A DNA stretch of 64,000 nt from Paucibacter sp. KCTC 42545 (GCF_001477625.1 NZ_CP013692.1:4092001-4156000), one strand, 5' to 3'. Numbered from the stretch's first letter, positions 10,331 to 21,183 are shown. Notes: generated by a model from the letters alone, not told the origin. Made by a program: numbers and translations.

Positions 10331-12477
10331 TGACCGTTCTCAAAAACGTCGAACAGGAGCTGTCACGCTTTCGCCTGCGCCTGATCGCGGCCGCCGGCTT
10401 CGTGCTGTTCTGCTTCGGCCTGCTGGTGGCGCGGCTGATCTTTTTGCAGGTGATCCAGCACGACAGCCTGCTGGACCGTGCCGAGAGCAATCGCGTCAGC
10501 GTGGTGCCCATCGTGCCCAATCGCGGCCTGATCAAAGACCGCAACGGCATTGTGCTCGCCAGCAATTACTCGGCCTACACCTTGGAGATCACGCCCTCCA
10601 AAGTGCCTGATCTGGACAGCACCATCGACCAGCTGGCCCAGGTCATCGACATCCAGCCGCGCGACCGTCGCCGCTTCAAGCGCCTGATGGACGAGAGCAA
10701 GAATTTCGAGTCCCTGCCCATCCGCACCAAGCTCAACGAGGCGGAGGTGTCGCGCTTCACCGCCCAGCGCTTTCGCTTCCCTGGTGTAGAGATCAAGGCG
10801 CGCCTGTTCCGCAACTACCCGCTGGGCGAAGTCGGCGCGCATTTGCTGGGCTATATCGGCCGCATCAACCAGGCCGAGAAAAAGGCCATGGATGAGTGGG
10901 AAGAGGAAGACATCGCCAATTACCGCGGCACCGAGTACATCGGCAAGCTGGGCATCGAGCAAAGCTACGAGAAAGAGCTGCACGGTCTGACCGGCTTTGA
11001 GGAGATGGAAACCAGCGCCGCCGGCCGCGCCGTGCGCCGCCTGGCCTACCGGCCGCCCACGCCGGGCAATACCTTGCAGTTGTCGATCGACATCCGCCTG
11101 CAAGCCCTGGTGGAAGAGCTGTACAAAGACCGCCGTGGTGCGCTGGTGGCGATTGACCCGCGCAATGGCGAGGTGCTGGCCTTTGTGTCCAAGCCCACCT
11201 TTGACCCCAATCTATTCGTCGATGGCATCGATGCCGACAGCTGGCGCGAACTCAACGACAACCTCGACAAACCGCTGCTGAACCGCGCCCTGCGCGGCAC
11301 CTACCCCCCGGGCTCGACCTTCAAGCCCTTCATGGCCATGGCGGCGCTGGACACGGGCAAGCGCGCGCCCGGCACCATCATCCAAGACAACCTGACCTTC
11401 AGCTTCGGCGGCCGCACCTTCGGCAGCCCGGAGACCGACCGGCCCGGCCCCAAGGACATGCGCTTGGCCATCGTGCAGTCCAGCAATGTGTACTTCTACA
11501 CCCTGGCCAATGAGATGGGGGTGGATCTGATTCACGACGAGCTGGAGCCCTTCGGCTTTGGCCGAAAGACCGGCATCGACGTGCAAGGCGAGGTCGGCGG
11601 CCTGCTGCCCAGCACCGACTGGAAGCGCCGTTACTTTGCCAAGAACCCGGCGAACCAGAAGTGGTTCGCCGGCGAAACCATTTCGCTGGGCATCGGCCAG
11701 GGCTATAACAACTTCACCATGTTGCAGCTGGCCACCGCCATGTCCACCATGTCCACCGGCGGCCAGCGCTTCAAGCCACGGCTGGTGCGGCAGATTGAGG
11801 ATGTGGTCAAACGCGAGCAGCGTCAGTTGTCCAACGACGCGCTGACGCCGCTGCCACTCAAGCCCGCCGATGTGGCGGTGATCCGTAACGCCATGCATGG
11901 TGTGACGCTGGAGGGCACCTCGCGCGCGGTGTTCGCGGGCGCAGCCTACCAAAGCGGCGGCAAGACCGGCACGGCCCAAGCGATTGGTCTGCGCTTGGGC
12001 GAGAAATACAAGGACATCAAGGCCGACGAGCGCAAGCGCGACCATTCGCTCTACGTCGCCTTCGCGCCGCTGGAAGCCCCCACCGTGGCCCTGGCGGTGA
12101 TTGTGGAGAACGCCGGCTTCGGCTCCACCTCGGCCGCGCCCATTGCGCGCCGGGTCTTCGACTATTTGCTCACCGGCGTCTACCCCAGCGAGGAAGACAT
12201 TGCCCTGACCCAGATCGGCAAGAGCACTTTGCCAGTTGGCAAGCCGCGCCCCATTGCCGAAGTGCCTTTGCCGGGCGCACCCACCACGGCGGCCGCAGCG
12301 GCTTCCGCAGCTTCAGCTGCTGCCTCTGCTGCTGCAGCATCAGCGACGGCAACTGCAGCACCAACGCCTGCCACCGCCGCGACTGGCCAAGCCGCAGCAA
12401 ACCCTGCCGCGGCCCGCCCAGTTGCGCCCGCGGCCAGCCGGGCCTCCGCCCCGCAGCGAGGAGCCTCCACACCATGA
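10330..12477 (+). CDS. mrdA: Penicillin-binding protein 2, elongation transpeptidase
   Basis: Class B PBP that cross-links lateral-wall peptidoglycan with RodA. 715 residues: membrane anchor at about 20-42 (AAAGFVLFCFGLLVARLIFL), dimerisation/pedestal domain, then the transpeptidase domain. Its three motifs are Ser329-T-F-Lys332, Ser384-Ser-Asn386 and Lys545-Thr-Gly547. Beyond about residue 630 there is an 80-90 residue tail made almost only of Ala, Pro and Thr, absent from most PBP2s (typically about 630). It overlaps mreD by one base and rodA by ATGA. Confidence 0.96.
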   Translation: MTVLKNVEQELSRFRLRLIAAAGFVLFCFGLLVARLIFLQVIQHDSLLDRAESNRVSVVPIVPNRGLIKDRNGIVLASNYSAYTLEITPSKVPDLDSTIDQLAQVIDIQPRDRRRFKRLMDESKNFESLPIRTKLNEAEVSRFTAQRFRFPGVEIKARLFRNYPLGEVGAHLLGYIGRINQAEKKAMDEWEEEDIANYRGTEYIGKLGIEQSYEKELHGLTGFEEMETSAAGRAVRRLAYRPPTPGNTLQLSIDIRLQALVEELYKDRRGALVAIDPRNGEVLAFVSKPTFDPNLFVDGIDADSWRELNDNLDKPLLNRALRGTYPPGSTFKPFMAMAALDTGKRAPGTIIQDNLTFSFGGRTFGSPETDRPGPKDMRLAIVQSSNVYFYTLANEMGVDLIHDELEPFGFGRKTGIDVQGEVGGLLPSTDWKRRYFAKNPANQKWFAGETISLGIGQGYNNFTMLQLATAMSTMSTGGQRFKPRLVRQIEDVVKREQRQLSNDALTPLPLKPADVAVIRNAMHGVTLEGTSRAVFAGAAYQSGGKTGTAQAIGLRLGEKYKDIKADERKRDHSLYVAFAPLEAPTVALAVIVENAGFGSTSAAPIARRVFDYLLTGVYPSEEDIALTQIGKSTLPVGKPRPIAEVPLPGAPTTAAAAASAASAAASAAAASATATAAPTPATAATGQAAANPAAARPVAPAASRASAPQRGASTP

Positions 12478-13628
12478 ACGCCGTGTTCAACAAACCCAGC
12501 TTATGGCAACGCCTCAAGCCCATGTTCAGCGGCTTCGATCTGCCCCTGCTGCTGGCGATTGGCTGGATGATGGGCCTGGGCCTGCTCAGCATGTATTCCG
12601 CCGGCTACGACCACGGCACCCGCTTTGTGGATCACAGCCGCAATATGCTGATCTCCATCGCCCTGATCTTTCTGGTGGCGCAGATTCCACCGCAGCGCAT
12701 CATGCAGCTGGCGATTCCGCTCTACACCGTGGGCATCGTGCTGCTGCTGGCCACGGCGCTGTTCGGCATCACCAAAAAGGGCGCCACGCGCTGGCTCAAT
12801 ATCGGCGTGACGCAGATCCAGCCGTCCGAGTTGCTCAAGATCGCCACGCCCTTGATGCTGGCCTGGTGGTTCCAAAAGCGCGAGGGCTTGCTGCGCCTGC
12901 CGGACTTCATTGCCGCCTTTGTGCTGCTGGCCATCCCGACGCTGCTGGTGGCCAAGCAGCCGGACTTGGGCACTTCCATCTTGGTGGCATCGGCCGGCCT
13001 GTATGTGATCTTCTTTGCCGGCTTGTCCTGGAAGCTGATCATCCCGGCCTTCATCATCGGCGCGGCCAGCATCACCACCTTGGTGATGAGCGAGGAAAAA
13101 ATCTGCCAGCCGGATGTGGAATGGCCGGTGCTGCGCGAGTATCAGAAGAACCGCGTCTGCACCCTGCTGGACCCGACCAAGGACCCGCTGGGCAAGGGCT
13201 TCCACATCATTCAGGGCGAGATCGCCATCGGCAGCGGCGGCATCACCGGCAAGGGCTTTATGAAGGGCACGCAAACCCATCTGGAGTTCATCCCCGAGCG
13301 CACCACCGACTTCATCTTCGCCGCCTTCGGCGAGGAGTTCGGCCTGGCCGGCGCCTTGGCCTTGCTGGGCGGTTTCACCGCCCTGATCCTGCGCGGGCTG
13401 ATGATCGCCTCGGACGCGCCGACCCTGTTCTCACGCCTGATGGCGGGGGCGGTGACGATGTCTTTCTTCACCTATGTGTTTGTCAATATGGGCATGGTCA
13501 GCGGCATCTTGCCGGTGGTGGGCGTGCCCTTGCCCTACATCAGCTACGGCGGCACCGCGATGGTGACGCTGGGCATTGGCCTCGGGCTTTTGATGTCCAT
13601 CGCCAAGACGCGGCGCGTGCGTTACTGA
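12474..13628 (+). CDS. rodA: Peptidoglycan glycosyltransferase RodA
   Basis: SEDS-family polymerase that builds glycan strands from lipid II in the inner membrane, paired with PBP2. 384 residues, many hydrophobic helices. The SEDS signatures TRWLNIGVTQIQPSELLKI, AKQPDLGTS, ERTTDFIFAAFGEEFG and the C-terminal GVPLPYISYGGTA are intact. It is the last gene of the mre operon (ATGA overlap with mrdA) and converges with the sensor-kinase gene; the 36 bp between them hold no obvious terminator. Confidence 0.96.
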   Translation: MNAVFNKPSLWQRLKPMFSGFDLPLLLAIGWMMGLGLLSMYSAGYDHGTRFVDHSRNMLISIALIFLVAQIPPQRIMQLAIPLYTVGIVLLLATALFGITKKGATRWLNIGVTQIQPSELLKIATPLMLAWWFQKREGLLRLPDFIAAFVLLAIPTLLVAKQPDLGTSILVASAGLYVIFFAGLSWKLIIPAFIIGAASITTLVMSEEKICQPDVEWPVLREYQKNRVCTLLDPTKDPLGKGFHIIQGEIAIGSGGITGKGFMKGTQTHLEFIPERTTDFIFAAFGEEFGLAGALALLGGFTALILRGLMIASDAPTLFSRLMAGAVTMSFFTYVFVNMGMVSGILPVVGVPLPYISYGGTAMVTLGIGLGLLMSIAKTRRVRY

Positions 13629-13664
13629 AGCCGTAGAAGCACGAACCAGCACCAACAAGGCCGC

Positions 13665-15176
13665 TCAGGCCTGATCAACAGGCTCGTCGGCCGCCTGGGC
13701 ATGGAAGCGCACCGTAAAGCGAGCCCCCGGGCCACCGCTGTCAGCCTCCAGCGGGGTTGAACGCTTGGGCCGCGTTTCGTCCAAAGTCAGATCCGCCTCA
13801 TGCTGCTGCGCGATCTCGCGCACGATGGCCAGCCCTAAGCCGGAGCCATCCACATTGGTGCCCAGGGCGCGATAGAAGGGCTGAAACACCTTCTCGCGCT
13901 CGGCCTCGGGCACGCCGGGGCCGGAGTCTTCCACCTGCAAGACGCTGACCTGGCCGAAGGGGTCTTCCACCACCCGCACCGTCACCGTGCCGCCCACCGG
14001 GGTGTAGAGCAGGGCGTTGTCCACCAGATTGCGAATCAGCTCGCGAATTAAAAGCGGGTGGCCCAGCACGCGCAAGCCGCTTTGCTCTTGGTCGGGGCCT
14101 TCGAAACCGAGGTCGATGCGTTTGTCAAAAGCACGCGGCACGAAGTCGCGCACCGTCTCGATCGCCAACTCGGGCAGATTGACCAGCTCACGCCGGGCCG
14201 CATGTTCCTGGTCTTCGGCCCGCGCCATCGCCAGCAGTTGGTTCACCATGTGCGCGGCACGCTGGCTGCTGAGCGAGATCTGCTGCAGGGATCGCTTCAA
14301 ATCGGCCGGCTCGCTGCGGCCCTCGTCAATTTCACGCTGCACGAATTCGGCCTGAGCGCGAAGGCCCGCCAGCGGCGTTTTCAGCTGATGGGCGGCATCG
14401 GCCAAAAAGTGTTTTTGGCTGCTGATCGACTGATCCAGCCGCGCCAGCAAATCATTGATGGCGCCCACCAGCGGCGCCACTTCCTCGGGAATACGGCGCT
14501 CGTCGATGGGGCTGAGGTCGGAGCTATCGCGCGAGCGGATGCGGCGCTGCAACTCGTTGAGTGGCGCGATGCCGCGCGCCAAAGCCAACCACACCAGCAG
14601 CACGGCCAGCGGCAGGATGACGAACTGCGGCAGGATCACGCCCTTGATGATTTCGTTGGTCAGCTTGCCGCGCTTGCCCAAGGTCTCGGCCACCTGCACC
14701 AACATAGTCTTGCTGCTGCCGGCCATGCCCTCGGGCGAGACCCACAAATACGCCACCCGCACCCGTTCATTGCCCACTTCATCGTCGCGGAAGTGCAGCT
14801 CCCAGGGCACGATCAGGTCGTCATCGGTCGGCACCGGCAGCTTGGCATCACCGTTGAGCAACTCGCCGCGCAGGCCCAGCACCTGGTAGAACACCGTATC
14901 GCTCTCGTCCGCGCGCAGCAAGGCAGCGGCCTCGGGCGCCAGCGCGTATTGCGCCCGGCCGGTGCGGCCAGCAGCAAGTGCCGCCGAGGTGGAGGCCACT
15001 TGCAGGCCCAGCGTGCGGGCCATCTCGCCCAGTTCGCGGTCATAGGGCTTGGCCGCAATGCCTTGCGCCACCAGCCAGGTCAGCGCCACGCTGATGGGCC
15101 AAATCAGCAGAAGCGGCGCCAGCATCCAATCCAGGATCTCGCCGAACAGCGAGCGTTGGCCGGACTCAGCGGCCAT
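13665..15176 (-). CDS. Sensor histidine kinase (TctE/QseC-like)
   Basis: Membrane sensor partner of the adjacent regulator; 503 residues. Helices at about 17-37 and 180-200 flank a periplasmic sensing domain of about 140 residues. HAMP-like linker, then HisKA with phospho-acceptor His263 (AAHQLKTPLAGL). The HATPase domain has an N box (ELIRNLVDNALLYTP), a G1 box (VEDSGPGVPE) and a G2 box (GSGLGLAIVREIA). The architecture resembles the TctE group, but no tricarboxylate transporter is nearby, so the stimulus is unknown. It starts 30 bp after the regulator stop; one transcript is likely. Confidence 0.9.
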   Translation of the reverse strand: MAAESGQRSLFGEILDWMLAPLLLIWPISVALTWLVAQGIAAKPYDRELGEMARTLGLQVASTSAALAAGRTGRAQYALAPEAAALLRADESDTVFYQVLGLRGELLNGDAKLPVPTDDDLIVPWELHFRDDEVGNERVRVAYLWVSPEGMAGSSKTMLVQVAETLGKRGKLTNEIIKGVILPQFVILPLAVLLVWLALARGIAPLNELQRRIRSRDSSDLSPIDERRIPEEVAPLVGAINDLLARLDQSISSQKHFLADAAHQLKTPLAGLRAQAEFVQREIDEGRSEPADLKRSLQQISLSSQRAAHMVNQLLAMARAEDQEHAARRELVNLPELAIETVRDFVPRAFDKRIDLGFEGPDQEQSGLRVLGHPLLIRELIRNLVDNALLYTPVGGTVTVRVVEDPFGQVSVLQVEDSGPGVPEAEREKVFQPFYRALGTNVDGSGLGLAIVREIAQQHEADLTLDETRPKRSTPLEADSGGPGARFTVRFHAQAADEPVDQA

Positions 15177-15206
15177 GGCGATCCCTCACTGCCGAGCGCT
15201 TGAGCA

Positions 15207-15878
15207 TCAGCCGGGAATTTTCTCGAGGCAATAGCCCAGGCCACGCACCGTGGCGATGCGGATCGGGCCTTGTTCGATCTTCTTGCGCAGGCGGTGGATA
15301 TAGACCTCGATGGCGTTATTGCTAACTTCCTCGCCCCACTCACACAGGCGCTCCACCAACTGGTCCTTGCTGACAAGCCTGCCGGCGCGTTGCAGCAAGA
15401 CCTCCAGCAAACTCAGCTCACGCGCCGACAGCTCCACCATCTGCTCATTGATATAGGCCACCCGTCCGGTGGCGTCAAAGGACAGCGGGCCATGCTTGAT
15501 GACACTGGACGCCGTGCCCAGGCCGCGGCGCGTCAGGGCGCGCACCCGCGCCTCCAACTCCTGCAGCGAGAAGGGCTTGGCCATATAGTCGTCGGCGCCC
15601 AGATCCAGGCCCTTGACGCGCTGCTCCACGCTGTCGGCCGCGGTCAAGATCAGCACTGGCATCGACGAGCCCCGCGCGCGCAGCTTGCGCAGCACTTCCA
15701 GGCCGTGCAGACGTGGCAGGCCCAGGTCAAGAATGACCAGATCAAACTCATGGGAAGCCAGGGCCGCATCGGCCTCGGTGCCAGTACCCACCTGGTCCAC
15801 CGCATAGCCCGAGGCCCGCAGCGAACGCAGCAGGGCGTCCGCCAAAACCTGGTCGTCTTCGGCGATCAAAATACGCAT
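15207..15878 (-). CDS. OmpR-family response regulator (TctD-like)
   Basis: 223 residues: receiver domain with phospho-acceptor Asp51 (VILDLGLP), the acidic pair E7-D8-D9, Thr in LILTAAD and Lys in YMAKPF. The DNA-binding winged helix occupies about residues 125-220 (RELSLLEVLLQRAGRLVSKDQL; NAIEVYIHRLRKKIE). It is the first gene of the two-component operon and divergent from recA; the 151-bp gap also holds the SOS box. Confidence 0.94.
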   Translation of the reverse strand: MRILIAEDDQVLADALLRSLRASGYAVDQVGTGTEADAALASHEFDLVILDLGLPRLHGLEVLRKLRARGSSMPVLILTAADSVEQRVKGLDLGADDYMAKPFSLQELEARVRALTRRGLGTASSVIKHGPLSFDATGRVAYINEQMVELSARELSLLEVLLQRAGRLVSKDQLVERLCEWGEEVSNNAIEVYIHRLRKKIEQGPIRIATVRGLGYCLEKIPG

Positions 15879-15974
15879 GGCGGTCTCCGGCAGTTTGATT
15901 TGTTGTCAGCGCATTCTAGGTTTGCCGCCGAGCCCGGCTGTGAAGACAATCCCTCGCAAGAATTTTCAAAACCA

Positions 15975-15990
15975 CTGTACAAACATACAG
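15975..15990 (+). promoter_or_regulatory. LexA (SOS) box and recA promoter
   Basis: CTGTACAAACATACAG fits the LexA operator CTGT-N8-ACAG. TGTACA within it (15976-15981) could serve as -35 and CATAAT at 15998-16003 as -10, with 16-bp spacing, so LexA would block polymerase directly. A strong ribosome site GAGGAG lies just before the recA ATG. Confidence 0.88.
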
Positions 15991-16029
15991 ATTGCGCCAT
16001 AATCCGCCCAGCTCATTGAGGAGAAATTC

Positions 16030-17070
16030 ATGGACGCCCCAGTCAAACCCACCATCAGTGCTGAAAAAGCCAAGGCCTTGCAGGCCGCCCTGTCGCAGAT
16101 CGAAAAGCAATTCGGCAAGGGTTCCATCATGCGCCTGGGCGAGGGCGAGGTGATTGAAGACATCCAGGTGGTGTCCACCGGTTCGCTGGGTCTGGACATT
16201 GCCCTGGGCGTTGGCGGCCTGCCGCGCGGCCGTGTGGTCGAAATCTACGGCCCTGAGTCTTCGGGCAAGACCACCCTGACCCTGCAAGTCATCGCTGAGA
16301 TGCAAAAGGTCAACGGCGTCTGCGCCTTCATCGACGCCGAGCACGCCCTGGACATCCAGTACGCACAAAAGCTGGGCGTCAATCTGCAAGACCTCTTGAT
16401 CAGCCAGCCCGACACCGGCGAGCAAGCCCTGGAAATCGTTGACGCGCTGGTGCGCTCCGGCTCCGTGGACCTGATCGTCGTCGACTCGGTGGCAGCGCTG
16501 ACGCCCAAGGCCGAGCTGGAAGGCGAAATGGGCGATTCATTGCCTGGCCTGCAAGCCCGCTTGATGAGCCAGGCCCTGCGCAAGCTGACGGCCACCATCA
16601 AGAAGACCAATTGCATGGTCATCTTCATCAACCAGATCCGCATGAAGATCGGCGTGATGTTCGGCAGCCCCGAAACCACCACCGGCGGCAATGCGCTGAA
16701 GTTCTACGCCTCGGTGCGCCTGGACATCCGCCGCATCGGCTCGATCAAGAAGGGCGATGAAGTCATCGGCAGTGAAACCAAGGTCAAGGTGGTGAAGAAC
16801 AAGGTGGCCTCTCCCTTCAAGACCGCCGAGTTCGACATCCTCTACGGCGAAGGCATCAGCCGTGAAGGCGAGATCATCGACATGGGCGTGGTAGCCAAGG
16901 TGGTCGAAAAGTCCGGATCCTGGTACGCCTACAACGGCGAGAAGATCGGCCAGGGCAAGGACAACGCCCGCGAATTCCTGCGCGAAAACAGCGACATCGC
17001 CCGCGAAATCGAGAACAAGGTGCGTGACTCGCTGGGTGTTCCGCTGCTGGCGGGCGCCCAAGCCGAGTAA
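16030..17070 (+). CDS. recA: Recombinase RecA
   Basis: ATP-dependent strand-exchange protein and LexA co-protease. 346 residues with Walker A GPESSGKT, Walker B region [10 protein letters not shown], the L2/ATP-sensing segment [20 protein letters not shown] and the usual acidic C-terminus. Start supported by GAGGAG 7 bases upstream and by the LexA box at 15975-15990. recX follows but not immediately: a SnoaL-like gene lies between them. Confidence 0.98.
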   Translation: MDAPVKPTISAEKAKALQAALSQIEKQFGKGSIMRLGEGEVIEDIQVVSTGSLGLDIALGVGGLPRGRVVEIYGPESSGKTTLTLQVIAEMQKVNGVCAFIDAEHALDIQYAQKLGVNLQDLLISQPDTGEQALEIVDALVRSGSVDLIVVDSVAALTPKAELEGEMGDSLPGLQARLMSQALRKLTATIKKTNCMVIFINQIRMKIGVMFGSPETTTGGNALKFYASVRLDIRRIGSIKKGDEVIGSETKVKVVKNKVASPFKTAEFDILYGEGISREGEIIDMGVVAKVVEKSGSWYAYNGEKIGQGKDNAREFLRENSDIAREIENKVRDSLGVPLLAGAQAE

Positions 17071-17082
17071 TTCGGGCTTTTT
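17060..17082 (+). terminator. Possible recA terminator overlapping the stop codon
   Basis: AAGCCGA (17060-17066) pairs with TCGGGCTT (one bulged G) across the TAA stop, and the stem runs into TTTTT. Weak but well placed; readthrough to recX is possible. Confidence 0.5.
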
Positions 17083-17140
17083 GCTCGGATCAGCGCCTCG
17101 CAGCGCCCCGTCGCACAGCACCGCCGCTGGAGCCTGCCTC

Positions 17141-17515
17141 ATGAACACACCACGCGAACGGGTGTTGAGCTACTGGCAGGCCGCCAACGCCCGCGATTGG
17201 CAGGCATTTGCTGAGTTGCTGGCCGAGCAGATCGTTTACGAAGTGCCGCAAACCCGGGAACGGGTGCGCGGCCGCGCCAACTATGTCGAGTTCAACCGCA
17301 CTTGGCCCGGTCAGTGGCGCGCCGATATCCAGCAACTGGTGGCGGACGATCAGCAAGCCGTCTCGGTGATCGCCTTTCATGTCGACGGCACCGCCGAGAC
17401 CGGCATTTCGGTGTTCGAGTTTGATGGTGACGGCCGCGTTGCCCGCATCACCGACCACTGGCCGGCTCCGTACGCACCGCCCGCGCGCGCCTGCGACTGC
17501 ATCGAGCGGTATTGA
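17141..17515 (+). CDS. SnoaL-like / NTF2-fold small protein
   Basis: 124 residues from the ATG at 17141 (MNTPRERVLSYWQAANARDW). The pattern of an N-terminal helix (VLSYWQAANARDWQAFAELL), a strand with YEVPQTRERVRG, and then strands containing ISVFEFDGDGRVARITDHW is typical of SnoaL-like NTF2-fold proteins. These act as small-molecule isomerases or hydrolases or as binding domains; the exact role cannot be deduced. A longer frame starting at 17024 overlaps the recA end and is rejected. It sits between recA and recX. Confidence 0.75.
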   Translation: MNTPRERVLSYWQAANARDWQAFAELLAEQIVYEVPQTRERVRGRANYVEFNRTWPGQWRADIQQLVADDQQAVSVIAFHVDGTAETGISVFEFDGDGRVARITDHWPAPYAPPARACDCIERY

Positions 17516-17600
17516 CGCAGCAACACCGCTTAAAGCAAGTCACAGCGACCGGCAGCGACTTACAGCCACGAACCATCGCCCACTTGTGCGCACAGCGCCC

Positions 17601-18176
17601 ATGAATCACAAACCCCTTTCCCTGAAGGCTCGCGCCATTGCCTTGCTGGCCCAGCGCGAGCACAGCCCGAGCGAGTTGCGCCGCAAACTGCTGCACATCG
17701 AGAACGAACGGCGCCGCCAGGAAAGCATGCGCGAAGGCAAGGAATCAGTTGATGACGACAGCACAAGCGCGGCGCCGGAACTCGTCGACGAACTGCTGAG
17801 TTGGCTGCAGGCGCAAGGCTATTTGGACGAAAGCCGCTTCGTGGAGTCGCGCCTGCATGCCCGCGCCAGTCGTTTTGGCAATAGCCGCATCAAGCAAGAG
17901 TTAGCCCAGCACCGCCTGAGCCTGAACGCGGAGCAATGGCAAACCCTGAAAGCCACCGAACTGGAGCGCGCCCGGCAAGTCTGGCGGCGCAAGTTCGGCC
18001 TCTCTGCTGAGGTTGATGCCGAGCTTGATGCTGATGGCCAATCAGATGTCGCCGCACCGAGCGGCGCCGAGCTGGCCGCCATGCGTGCCAAGCAAGGCCG
18101 CTTCCTGGTGCAGCGCGGCTTCGCGCCGGAGGTGATACGCCAAGTCTTGCGCGGCGGCAGCGCGGGCGAAGACTGA
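17601..18176 (+). CDS. recX: RecA modulator RecX
   Basis: 191 residues made of the three-helix RecX repeats: LKARAIALLAQREHSPSELR, then LLSWLQAQGYLDESRFVESR, then KQGRFLVQRGFAPEVIRQVL. RecX caps or inhibits RecA filaments. Between the second and third modules there is an Asp/Ala-rich insertion of about 30 residues, and the linker after the first repeat is also enlarged, so it is somewhat longer than the usual 150-165. The start at 17601 gives the canonical N-terminus; the upstream extension is not RecX-like. Confidence 0.9.
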   Translation: MNHKPLSLKARAIALLAQREHSPSELRRKLLHIENERRRQESMREGKESVDDDSTSAAPELVDELLSWLQAQGYLDESRFVESRLHARASRFGNSRIKQELAQHRLSLNAEQWQTLKATELERARQVWRRKFGLSAEVDAELDADGQSDVAAPSGAELAAMRAKQGRFLVQRGFAPEVIRQVLRGGSAGED

Positions 18177-18348
18177 AATCTGCCTGAAACGCCTTGAAAT
18201 CGGCCCATTTTGGGGCGTTTGAAGGGCCACTGACAGTTCCGTGAAAGCATTGCGGCAGCGCAACATGCTACATTGCCGTCTGCGCAGCGAACGGCCCGTC
18301 GACTTATTTCATCCGGGTTTCGTCCCTGCGCTCAGCTGTTTTTTGCCC

Positions 18349-18954
18349 ATGTCCTCCTCACCCATCCCCAACTCTTCGCGTCGATTGATCCACCGCCGCG
18401 CCATCGATGTGCAAGTTTTTGCACGCGATGATGAGTTGTTTGAGGTTGAAGCCGGGCTGGTCGACAGCAAGACGCAGGACATTCCCCTGGCCGACGGCAT
18501 CCGTCGCGCCGGCGACCCGATTCACGATATGACCCTGAGCCTGGTCATTGACCGTCAAATGACGATTCGGCAAGCCAGCTCGGTGACGCGCTGGATGCCT
18601 TATCCCGGCGCTTGCGAGTCGCATGGCGACGCCTACGCCAAACTGGTCGGCCTGAACTTGATGCGGGGCTTCCGCCTCGGCGTCAAAGACCGCCTCAGCG
18701 GTGTCAAAGGTTGCACCCATTTGACCGAGTTGTGCCAGGTCTTGCCTACCGCGGTGATCCAAGCCTTCGCCGGCACGGTGATCGACACCCGCGAAGGCTC
18801 GCCCGAAGGTCACCCGCCGTTCCAGATCGACCGTTGCCATGCCTTGCGCAGTGACGGCTCGGTCGTCGAAACTCACTACCCTCGCTGGTATCGCAAGATG
18901 GCAGAAGCGGCGCAAGCCGCCGAGCCGCGAGCGCTGCCTGCTTCCTCTTCCTGA
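18349..18954 (+). CDS. DUF2889 family protein
   Basis: 201 residues, no signal peptide, unknown function. The opening [19 protein letters not shown], the conserved pattern DVEAGL-like/[12 protein letters not shown], and a Cys/His-containing middle ([20 protein letters not shown]) recall the DUF2889 family. The ATG at 18349 matches the usual start of these proteins; a longer frame from 18241 is not supported. AAACGCC (18187-18193) and GGCGTTT (18214-18220) form an inverted repeat upstream, perhaps the end of the recX transcript. sucC follows after 25 bp, so the gene is likely transcribed with sucCD. Confidence 0.78.
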   Translation: MSSSPIPNSSRRLIHRRAIDVQVFARDDELFEVEAGLVDSKTQDIPLADGIRRAGDPIHDMTLSLVIDRQMTIRQASSVTRWMPYPGACESHGDAYAKLVGLNLMRGFRLGVKDRLSGVKGCTHLTELCQVLPTAVIQAFAGTVIDTREGSPEGHPPFQIDRCHALRSDGSVVETHYPRWYRKMAEAAQAAEPRALPASSS

Positions 18955-18979
18955 CTTCCTCCAGAAAAGCGAGACCCCT

Positions 18980-20140
<1,161 letters not shown>

Positions 20141-20149
20141 AGACCTTGC

Positions 20150-20190
20150 GGGACAGACCGACCGAGCGTATTGGCGAGTCGCTCTGTCCC
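20150..20190 (+). other. Intercistronic inverted repeat between sucC and sucD
   Basis: GGGACAGA (20150-20157) and TCTGTCCC (20183-20190) are perfect 8-bp arms in the 73-bp spacer; inner CGAC/GTCG can extend the structure. There is no T run, so it is not a terminator. It may be an RNA-stability or ribosome-spacing element (inference). Confidence 0.4.
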
Positions 20191-20213
20191 CAACTGACTA
20201 GGAAGAATTCGCA

Positions 20214-21107
20214 ATGAGCATTTACATCAACAAAGACACCAAGGTCATCACCCAGGGCATCACGGGCAAGACCGGTCAGTTCCACACCCTGGGCTGCCAG
20301 GCTTACGCGAACGGCAAGAACGCCTTCGTCGCTGGCGTGAACCCCAAGAAGGCTGGCGAGAAGTTCTCGGACATCCCAATCTACGCCACAGTCAAGGAAG
20401 CCGCTCACCAGACCGGCGCCACCGTGTCGGTGATCTATGTGCCGCCCGCTGGCGCTGCCGCTGCCATCTGGGAAGCTGTGGAAGCCGATCTGGACCTGGC
20501 CATCTGCATCACGGAAGGCATCCCCGTCCGTGACATGCTGGAAATCCGCAACAAGATGAAGGCCAAGGAAGCTGCCGGCGGCAAGAAGACGCTGCTGCTG
20601 GGCCCCAACTGCCCCGGCCTGATCACGCCCGAAGAAATCAAGATCGGCATCATGCCCGGTCACATCCACCGCAAGGGCCGCATCGGCGTGGTCTCGCGCT
20701 CCGGCACGCTGACGTATGAAGCAGTGGCACAGCTGACCGAAATCGGCCTGGGCCAGTCCTCGGCTGTCGGCATCGGTGGCGACCCGATCAACGGTCTGAA
20801 GCACATCGACGTGATGCAAGCCTTCAACGACGACCCGGATACCGACGCCGTCATCATGATCGGTGAGATCGGTGGCCCGGACGAAGCCGAAGCCGCTCGC
20901 TGGTGCAAGCTGAACATGAAGAAGCCCGTCGTTGGCTTCATCGCTGGTGTGACTGCCCCTCCCGGCAAGCGCATGGGCCACGCAGGTGCCCTGATCTCTG
21001 GCGGCGCCGACACGGCCGATGCCAAGCTGGCGATCATGGAAGAGTGCGGCTTCACCGTGACCCGCAATCCTTCCGAAATGGCCAAGCTGCTGAAGGCTTT
21101 GCTGTAA
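20214..21107 (+). CDS. sucD: Succinyl-CoA synthetase alpha subunit
   Basis: Binds CoA and carries the phosphohistidine intermediate. 297 residues; CoA-binding Rossmann start ([18 protein letters not shown]), the GPNCPGLI motif, and the active-site His in [19 protein letters not shown] lies 8 bases before the ATG. Terminator follows at 21161. Confidence 0.97.
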   Translation: MSIYINKDTKVITQGITGKTGQFHTLGCQAYANGKNAFVAGVNPKKAGEKFSDIPIYATVKEAAHQTGATVSVIYVPPAGAAAAIWEAVEADLDLAICITEGIPVRDMLEIRNKMKAKEAAGGKKTLLLGPNCPGLITPEEIKIGIMPGHIHRKGRIGVVSRSGTLTYEAVAQLTEIGLGQSSAVGIGGDPINGLKHIDVMQAFNDDPDTDAVIMIGEIGGPDEAEAARWCKLNMKKPVVGFIAGVTAPPGKRMGHAGALISGGADTADAKLAIMEECGFTVTRNPSEMAKLLKALL

Positions 21108-21160
21108 ACCTTTTCCGCTACAAAGCCGGGCCACAGCGGCCTGGTTTGATCCGGAACACC

Positions 21161-21183
21161 AAAGGGGCTCAGGCCCCTTTTTT
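21161..21183 (+). terminator. Rho-independent terminator of sucCD
   Basis: AAAGGGGC-TCAG-GCCCCTTT plus three further T residues. Confidence 0.9.

Noticed and set aside
12236..13636. Plus-strand open frame overlapping the end of mrdA and all of rodA
   Set aside because: Out-of-frame shadow of RodA, which has all SEDS signatures; the alternative reads as Arg/Pro/His-rich noise.
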